This document shows, piece by piece, positions 58,757-64,000 of a DNA stretch of 64,000 bases (position 1 is the first letter of the stretch; the number at the start of each line of letters is the position of its first letter). The stretch comes from CAZIFG01 sp964539135. GTDB lineage: Bacteria > Margulisbacteria > Marinamargulisbacteria > GCA-2716485 > CAZIFG01. Position numbers and translations under genes: made by a program. The stretch is taken from assembly GCA_964539135.1 (NCBI GenBank), contig CAZIFG010000003.1:71276-135275 (forward strand), in the 5' to 3' direction. The notes under the pieces were generated by a model. The model was given only the letters and a program-made list of their open reading frames with translations, was not told the origin of the DNA and made no database searches.

Positions 58757-60619
58757 ATGTCTATTTTATCAGTTAAAAATTTAACCTGTGTGCAAAACAC
58801 CAAAACCCTCTTCCAAGACATTTCATTTGGGATAGAAGAGGGGGAGAAAGTGGCCTTGATAGGCCTGAATGGCTGTGGAAAAAGCACCCTTCTCAACCAC
58901 ATCATCGCCCATGCTAAGGGCGTATCGGATACCGTTGTTGTCAAAAAAGGACTCAAAATCACCTATTTGCCCCAGCTGCCCACCTTTAAACCCGAGCATA
59001 CCATTTTAGATCACTTGTTCAGTGCTAATACGGCCACCTCTAAAGTGATTGCCGCCTACCATCGCTGCTTGGAAGATGAGGCATTACACGATGAATTGGG
59101 CGCCATCATGGCGGAAATGGACGTCCATCAGGCCTGGGATTATGAAGCCAAAGTCACGGCCATTTTAAATGAGCTGAATATCCATCATTTAAATCAAAAG
59201 ATGAGCACGCTATCCGGCGGTATGCTAAAAAAGGTCAGTTTAGCTCAACTCTTCTTTGAAGACACAGATCTTTTAATTTTAGACGAACCCACAAATCACT
59301 TGGACATTGAAACCATTGCCTGGCTGGAACATAAGCTCGAAAAAACAGACAGTACCTTACTCATGGTCACGCATGACCGATACTTCTTAGATAAAATCTG
59401 CACCAAATTGATCGAAATCGACGAGAAGAAGCTTTTTCAATATAAGGGCAATTACCAGGACTTTTTAGCCCAAAAAGAGCAGCGTCTGCTAAGCCAACAA
59501 AAAGCAGAAGACACCATTCAATCCATCTTAAGAGTGGAATTAGCCTGGTTAAGGCGGGGGGCAAAGGCCAGATCCACAAAACAAAAAGCACGCAAGCAGC
59601 GCATTGAGGCCATGCAAAATCGAGAAGGCCTTCAGCAAGAGGAGGCCTTTGAGTTGGGCGTCGCCGCCCGCAGATTGGGTAAAAAAATACTGGAACTCAA
59701 AGACATCTCCAAATCTTTCCAAGACAAACCGCTCATTAAAGATTTTTCCTACACCTTTAAACATCAGGAAAAAATAGGGGTGTTAGGGCCAAATGGGTCG
59801 GGAAAAACAACGCTTTTAAATTTAATTTCAGGTCGTATGGACCCAGATTCAGGCGAAATAGATCGCGGCATCAACACGGTATTTGGCTATTTTGACCAAC
59901 ATCGCACCTTTACAAACCCCGAACTCACCCTTTACGAACTCATCAAAGAAATTGGCGAACGCATTACATTGCATGACGGAACTGAATTGTCAGCATCGAA
60001 GCTCTTGGAGAGATTTTTATTTCCATCTAGCGTCTTAAAAACAAAAATTTGTGATTTATCAGGGGGTGAACAGCGACGCCTTCAATTGGTACACATGCTC
60101 TTAAGTAATCCCAATTTTCTGCTTTTTGATGAGCCTACCAATGATTTAGACATCACAACCCTATCCATTTTAGAGGATTTTTTAATTCACTTTTCAGGCT
60201 GTGTGATCATCATTTCCCATGACCGTTATTTTATGGACCGTGTGGTGGATCAACTCTTGGTGGTCACACCAGGTCAAAAGATCACGCATTTTGCCGGCAC
60301 GTATTCAGACTACAGAGAGGCTCAAAAAGAGCAGAAGGAAGCCGAAAAAGAGCGTCAAAAAGAAAAGCTCCTCCAAAAGGAAATCGTCCCAGCCCTTGAG
60401 ACTCAAACAGGCCTGACCAAATATGAACGCCAAGAAATGAAGAAATTGGAATCTGAAATTGAAAAACTGGAACTGGAAGTGAAACGCTTAAATTCAACCT
60501 TTTTAAATCACACTGCAACGATTTTAGACTACCAAAATGTAGGCAAACGCTTAAAAGAGATAGAGGTCAGTTTAGGAGAAAAACAATCTCGCTGGGATAA
60601 TTTAGCCGCGAGAGCGTAG
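58757..60619 (+). CDS. uup: ABC-F ATPase, Uup type
   Basis: A 620-residue cytosolic protein with two ABC domains and no membrane part: Walker A GLNGCGKST and GPNGSGKTT, signatures LSGGMLKKVSL and LSGGEQRRLQL, Walker B LLILDEPTNHLD and FLLFDEPTNDLD. The C-terminal coiled coil (ESEIEKLELEVKRLNSTFLN...) is the Uup hallmark that separates it from EttA and YheS. Uup acts on ribosomes or branched DNA and limits transposon excision in E. coli. Convergent with the HxlR gene. Confidence 0.9.
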   Translation: MSILSVKNLTCVQNTKTLFQDISFGIEEGEKVALIGLNGCGKSTLLNHIIAHAKGVSDTVVVKKGLKITYLPQLPTFKPEHTILDHLFSANTATSKVIAAYHRCLEDEALHDELGAIMAEMDVHQAWDYEAKVTAILNELNIHHLNQKMSTLSGGMLKKVSLAQLFFEDTDLLILDEPTNHLDIETIAWLEHKLEKTDSTLLMVTHDRYFLDKICTKLIEIDEKKLFQYKGNYQDFLAQKEQRLLSQQKAEDTIQSILRVELAWLRRGAKARSTKQKARKQRIEAMQNREGLQQEEAFELGVAARRLGKKILELKDISKSFQDKPLIKDFSYTFKHQEKIGVLGPNGSGKTTLLNLISGRMDPDSGEIDRGINTVFGYFDQHRTFTNPELTLYELIKEIGERITLHDGTELSASKLLERFLFPSSVLKTKICDLSGGEQRRLQLVHMLLSNPNFLLFDEPTNDLDITTLSILEDFLIHFSGCVIIISHDRYFMDRVVDQLLVVTPGQKITHFAGTYSDYREAQKEQKEAEKERQKEKLLQKEIVPALETQTGLTKYERQEMKKLESEIEKLELEVKRLNSTFLNHTATILDYQNVGKRLKEIEVSLGEKQSRWDNLAARA

Positions 60620-60622
60620 ACT

Positions 60623-61024
60623 TTAAAGGGAGTGTTTGTCGTATAACTGACGTGACGCTTCAATGTGCGTCCAATGGCTGCCTACCCAATCAAAGAGGGC
60701 TTTCACCGGAACCAATAAACTTTTACCTCGTTCGGTTAGACTGTATTCAACTCTTGGCGGAATCTGGGCATATTGGGTGCGCTGGACAATGCCATCCCGC
60801 TCAAGATAGCGAAGTGTAACAGTAAGCATACGCTGAGAAATGCCGGAAACAGACCGTATCAATTCTGAAAATCGCAAGGGGGCGGGCTCAGACTTGGCCA
60901 GCGTGATAATCACCAGAATACTCCATTTATCGCCCAAACGAGCTAAAAGTTCTTGAACCGGGCAGCCGGAGGGCGCGGATTCGGAATCGGAATTAGTGGG
61001 ACAGTCGTTAAACGCATTCATCAT
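60623..61024 (-). CDS. HxlR-family transcriptional regulator
   Basis: A 133-residue winged-helix regulator. CPVQELLARLGDKWSILVI has the Cys near the N-terminus (C21) typical of redox-sensing HxlR/YodB members; RFSELIRSVSGISQRMLTVTLRYLERDGIVQR is the DNA-recognition helix and wing, ending VEYSLTERG. Divergent from azoR, with a shared 107-base promoter region. In B. subtilis the homologue YodB represses azoR1 and reacts to quinones through this Cys, so the same link is likely here. Confidence 0.9.
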   Translation of the reverse strand: MMNAFNDCPTNSDSESAPSGCPVQELLARLGDKWSILVIITLAKSEPAPLRFSELIRSVSGISQRMLTVTLRYLERDGIVQRTQYAQIPPRVEYSLTERGKSLLVPVKALFDWVGSHWTHIEASRQLYDKHSL

Positions 61025-61090
61025 AGGATTACCTTTTTGTGCCTTAGGCCAGTTAAAGTGCCTTCTGTTTTTATTTTAAGTGACTAAGTA

Positions 61091-61100
61091 TACTATAGTA
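61091..61100. promoter_or_regulatory. Putative HxlR operator TACTATAGTA
   Basis: A perfect ten-base palindrome within AGTATACTATAGTAACT, midway between the HxlR gene and azoR. It resembles the TACTAT...ATAGTA arms of the YodB box without the spacer. Confidence 0.5.
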
Positions 61101-61131
61101 ACTAAAATATACCAAGGAGAAAGAATCGCCA

Positions 61132-61752
61132 ATGACACACAAAATTTTACACATTGATAGCAGCCCTATGGGAGATAAATCGGTTTCTAAAAAATTAACC
61201 GCCAACATCATCAGTGCCTTAAAGGAAAAATTTCCAGAAAGCACCGTAATCTCTCATGATTTTGGCACCACACCCCTGCCGCATGTATCGCCTGAAGTGT
61301 TGGTCGCCTTTTTTACCCCTGCGGATCAGCAAAGTCCCGCACAAGCGGCAGCGATAAAAGTATCCGATGAATTGACAGAGGAGCTTTTAAACGCAGATAT
61401 TATCGTGATTGGTGCGCCCATGTGGAACTTAAATATTCCCTCAGCGTTAAAAGCCTGGATAGACCATATTGTGCGTGCGGGGAAAACATTTCAATATACG
61501 GCAGAAGGTGCGAAAGGCTTGGTGTCTGCAGATAAAAAGGTCATCATTGCGTCCAGCCGAGGGGGCATGTACACAGAAGGGCCAGCCGTAGGCTATGACT
61601 TCCAGGAGCCCTATTTGAAAACACTGTTTGGGTTTTTAGGGATACACAATGTCAGCGTTGTACGAGCAGAAGGGGTATCTATGGGGGAAGCGGCTTTAGA
61701 AAAAGCACTTTCAAGCGTTCCCGTTCAAATTCAAGCAGCCTTAGCGTCTTGA
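61132..61752 (+). CDS. azoR: FMN-dependent NADH-azoreductase
   Basis: A 206-residue flavodoxin-like enzyme that reduces quinones and azo compounds with NADH. Motifs: HIDSSPMGDKSVSKKLT for FMN phosphate binding at the N-terminus, PMWNLNIPSALKAWIDHI, and the SSRGGMY loop. ATG 61132 has AAGGAG upstream. Divergent from the HxlR regulator. The stop overlaps the convergent methyltransferase-like gene by 12 bases. Confidence 0.93.
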   Translation: MTHKILHIDSSPMGDKSVSKKLTANIISALKEKFPESTVISHDFGTTPLPHVSPEVLVAFFTPADQQSPAQAAAIKVSDELTEELLNADIIVIGAPMWNLNIPSALKAWIDHIVRAGKTFQYTAEGAKGLVSADKKVIIASSRGGMYTEGPAVGYDFQEPYLKTLFGFLGIHNVSVVRAEGVSMGEAALEKALSSVPVQIQAALAS

Positions 61753-62862
61753 CGGAGAGCGGTCTTTTTTAAAAAGAAGATAAGAATAGGTGGGTGTTTT
61801 CAGTACCGTTACGGTTAAGACAAAATTGCGATCCGGGACATCCAACTCTTTTTGAAGTTCAGCTGCGATAGAGGCAGCTGAATGAGAAGGGGTGTATCCA
61901 ATAGACTCAACATCAATAATCAATCTCCCTTGATTGGCTAACCAATGGCAAAGGGCGGTGATAACACTTAATCTGTGGGCATAAAGGGCCTCGGAAGTTT
62001 TAAAAACATGCATCAGCGAATAAAGCGCAAAAATTAAATCGTATCTATCCTTTGCATAAGGAAGGGGCATAAAAGAAGTGCTGGAGGGAATAAGCCGATT
62101 CTGATGTGCTTTGATGCGGTCCAAAGGAGCTAGGGGTTGGTGGGGATAGAGGGGAAGTTCTGTATAGGATGTCAGCGCAGCATCTAGTACCTCTTTGGAC
62201 TGATCCACAATATCGAGATGGGTTAAGAAAGGAAAGAAAGTTCTAAGTTCATGAATTTCAGGCGAAAAATCATGGGGTGCAAGAAGGTTCTCATCTATAA
62301 GTGTTCCCTTAGGGATATAGCCTGGCCCGATGCTTAGGATTTTAGGAGATGAAGGCGTATCGGAACATTTGGAAAGATGTTGAAAGATTCCAGCATGGCG
62401 GAGGCACCGTGTAGTGGTGGCATTGTCATCTGGGGAGCCTATTTTTAGGCCTGGAAAAATACCACTCGTAAGAAGTTTAAAAAGGGAGGAGTCTGTCATT
62501 CTTTTAGACATAAGGATAGAGGTAATGCGATTGAACTTGGGCACAACTACATTTTGAGAGATAAATAGATTATGTTGATAGACATTTTTAAAGAAAGTAC
62601 AAAAGGGCGACTCTTTATCTTGTTTTTTTAAATCTTCAAGATAGGTCTTAAGCTCTTTATCTGTTTTAGAGGCTAGAAAATCGATAAATAAATCCACACA
62701 ATCTTTTTGACTCGTAGTGGTTTTAGAGCCTAATAAGGTGACCCAGGCAGCATCTGGAAGCGTTTTTTTCATCTCAAAGGCAGCTAAAAAATTTCCGTTT
62801 CGAATATGCTTTAAAAACGAAATACGAAGATCGTGGGGCTTGGCAAGGAGTTTAAAATGCAC
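61741..62862 (-). CDS. SAM-methyltransferase-like protein
   Basis: A 373-residue protein. The C-terminal 220 residues look like a class I Rossmann methyltransferase: ILSIGPGYIP (motif I, diverged), LTHLDIVDQSKEVL (motif II acidic loop), RYDLIFALYSLMHVF (motif IV) and LANQGRLIIDVESIG (motif VI). The N-terminal 150 residues are helical and unrecognised. Possibly an effector; no target can be suggested. AT-rich upstream region. Confidence 0.6.
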   Translation of the reverse strand: MHFKLLAKPHDLRISFLKHIRNGNFLAAFEMKKTLPDAAWVTLLGSKTTTSQKDCVDLFIDFLASKTDKELKTYLEDLKKQDKESPFCTFFKNVYQHNLFISQNVVVPKFNRITSILMSKRMTDSSLFKLLTSGIFPGLKIGSPDDNATTTRCLRHAGIFQHLSKCSDTPSSPKILSIGPGYIPKGTLIDENLLAPHDFSPEIHELRTFFPFLTHLDIVDQSKEVLDAALTSYTELPLYPHQPLAPLDRIKAHQNRLIPSSTSFMPLPYAKDRYDLIFALYSLMHVFKTSEALYAHRLSVITALCHWLANQGRLIIDVESIGYTPSHSAASIAAELQKELDVPDRNFVLTVTVLKTPTYSYLLFKKDRSPSRR

Positions 62863-62979
62863 GATTAAAATGTCCTTTGAATAAAAAAATGATTAAATAA
62901 TAAAATATACAATAAAGTAAATAATGAAATAAGTAAAGAGTGAATAACGATAGAAATAAATAAAAAAATAAGGTAAGGT

Positions 62980-63685
62980 ATGAATATGATGTTAATAGTA
63001 GTAGTCGGGAGATCGATCTTACCGCCACCGCTTCCCTTTAAAAAAAAGAAACATCGGTTAGACCATCGCGTGCGGTTTCGGGGGCTTTAGCCTATAGAGA
63101 CATACCTTTCATGAGTGCGGCTGCGGATCATCTGGCAAGAGCGGTGTTAAAAGTAAAATTACCCACACCTGTAAAAGTAGCAGGGGGGGGGCGTATTGTG
63201 TGTTGGAGGAAATGCGATTACAGCAGACCATTACAGAAAATAAATCCATGCTGGATCGAGAATTTGGCAAGAACTTAAGTGCTATTCCAGAAGGGTAGGA
63301 AGCGCTGGGGGTTCATAGTTCACGAAGCCCAGGTCAGTTTGCATCAGATAGGGGGATGAATTTGTATTTTTATCGTTTTTTAGCAGGAGAGACACTTTTA
63401 GAAAAAACACAAAAGGCAAAAGACGGTCTTTTTTACAGTCAAGGAACAGGGCATTTATATCTAGTATGTCAAAAAACAGCTCAAAAAGCGATCGTAGAAG
63501 GGGAGATTAAGGTTCGAGTAGATCCCTATCTACCCGGCTACGAATTGGATAAATTAATGAAAGCCGACGATGTTAGGATGGTGGAGGTTCCCATAGAAAG
63601 AACCTACAGAAGCCCATACACTGCGCTAAGAGCGATAAATCAAGGCGTGAGTACACAAATGTACCGAGGAACCGTTACTCTATAA
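62980..63685 (+). pseudogene. Broken hypothetical gene with A8 and G9 frame breaks
   Basis: ATG 62980 opens MNMMLIVVVGRSILPPPLPF. The frame is lost in a run of eight A (63040-63047); one extra A would continue it as KKKETSVRPSRAVSG...VKVAGGG. It is lost again at a run of nine G (63183-63191), where ten G would continue it as AYCVLEEMRLQQTITENKSM. An in-frame TAG at 63296 then interrupts it before a last open stretch (SPGQFASDRGMNLYFYRFLAGE... to the stop at 63683). The piece from ATG 63356 (109 residues) could be expressed alone. Family unknown. Two homopolymer breaks plus a TAG favour decay. Confidence 0.5.
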
Positions 63686-63700
63686 GAGACATAATAACAG

Positions 63701-63850
63701 TTATCTATAGCAAAGATTCAGTTCATGCGCTAAATCACCTAAACGGTGTGTCAGTAAATAGCCACGATTTTTCTGAAACACGGGGGTATTAGAAGGCGGT
63801 CCAGACGCGATTAGAGCCAAACAAGGGTGTGTGAGATGGGTGAAAAAATG
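63701..63850 (-). pseudogene. Possible gene remnant
   Basis: On the minus strand a frame of about 50 codons reads HPCLALIASGPPSN, then RGYLLTHRLGDLAHELNLCY and a stop at 63703-63701. It has a protein-like composition but no start codon in frame, only AT-rich sequence upstream. Unrecognised; weak. Confidence 0.25.
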
Positions 63851-63910
63851 TTTTAAAAAAACAAAAAAAGTATATTTATAGTATATATTTAATAAAAAAT
63901 GGAGGTGTAA

Positions 63911-63958
63911 ATGAAAAAAATAATTGTAATGCCCCCGGTTAAGGTAAGAAAAAAGTAG
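63911..63958 (+). other. 15-codon frame with strong ribosome site
   Basis: GGAGG at 63901-63905 precedes ATG 63911, which codes MKKIIVMPPVKVRKK and stops at TAG 63956. In the next frame the sequence continues as KKKVARKLG then stop, like the tail of an H1-like protein (compare KKVAKKK at 34892). Perhaps a remnant of such a gene altered by the 20-bp repeat. Confidence 0.3.
63925..63944 (+). repeat. 20-bp repeat, copy 2
   Basis: TGTAATGCCCCCGGTTAAGG, identical to 3729-3748, inside the short frame starting at 63911. Confidence 0.7.
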
Positions 63959-64000
63959 CGAGAAAATTAGGTTAAAATCACCTCCTTGATCTGTTGAGTT

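Overview
The window looks like a chromosome segment of a host-associated, probably intracellular, Gram-negative proteobacterium. LPS/outer-membrane and envelope functions (a TolC-type channel, MacAB, an LpxG-like phosphoesterase, an outer-membrane barrel) indicate a Gram-negative cell. Ordinary metabolic genes (kdpABCD, speA, ilvC, ilvE, monomeric icd, feoAB, uup, azoR) alternate with lineage-specific genes of eukaryotic character: three protein-kinase-like proteins, an ankyrin/MORN-like pair, IQ motifs, polyproline tails and very large coiled-coil proteins. Such a mix is typical of symbionts of amoebae or ciliates (Legionellales- or Holosporales-like lineages). The class cannot be fixed from sequence reading alone. 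No rRNA, tRNA or CRISPR was recognised.

Layout. 1-4.2 kb: an operon of overlapping unknown genes ending in a 919-residue Pro/Ala/Thr-rich repeat protein, then a degraded gene ended by a mobile-element fragment. 4.2-11.2 kb: kdpABCD on the minus strand, without kdpE; KdpD has Arg where the phospho-accepting His should be. 11.3-13 kb: a DUF4116 remnant and kinase 1. 13.2-15.8 kb: a GST and speA. 15.9-21.5 kb: an effector-like block. 21.6-23.1 kb: a CbiX-type chelatase and ilvC. 23.1-29.8 kb: a second effector-like block with kinases 2 and 3. 30.0-34.7 kb: an iron-uptake operon (promoter with palindromic operator, outer-membrane barrel, FMN-binding protein, four-helix membrane protein, feoA, feoB, glutathione peroxidase). 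34.8-37.1 kb: a small histone-H1-like gene and two tandemly duplicated disordered proteins. 37.2-39.9 kb: housekeeping enzymes. 40-46.6 kb: a 2070-residue protein with three IQ motifs. 46.6-50.8 kb: tolC-macA-macB. 50.9-53.1 kb: ilvE and a coiled-coil gene, both with mitochondrial-presequence-like N-termini. 53.2-55.5 kb: icd. 55.6-56.5 kb: a gene switched out of frame by a G12 tract. 56.5-62.9 kb: transporters, Uup, HxlR/AzoR and a methyltransferase-like protein. 62.9-64 kb: degraded genes.

A short inverted-repeat element of about 136 bp, with ends reading GGGACTGTTGCGAAA, is scattered through the window as full copies, fragments and solo ends. One copy sits in frame inside feoB, and another lies between the iron-operon promoter and its first gene. 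Homopolymeric G tracts (G12, G9, G8) occur in or just before three accessory genes and could act as on/off switches.

The strongest leads are: the in-frame element in FeoB, where removing 141 bp restores a normal G domain; the IQ-motif giant protein (possible host calmodulin binding); and the presequence-like N-termini of IlvE and its neighbour (possible delivery to host mitochondria). All functional statements are inferred from motifs and context; no database search was run.
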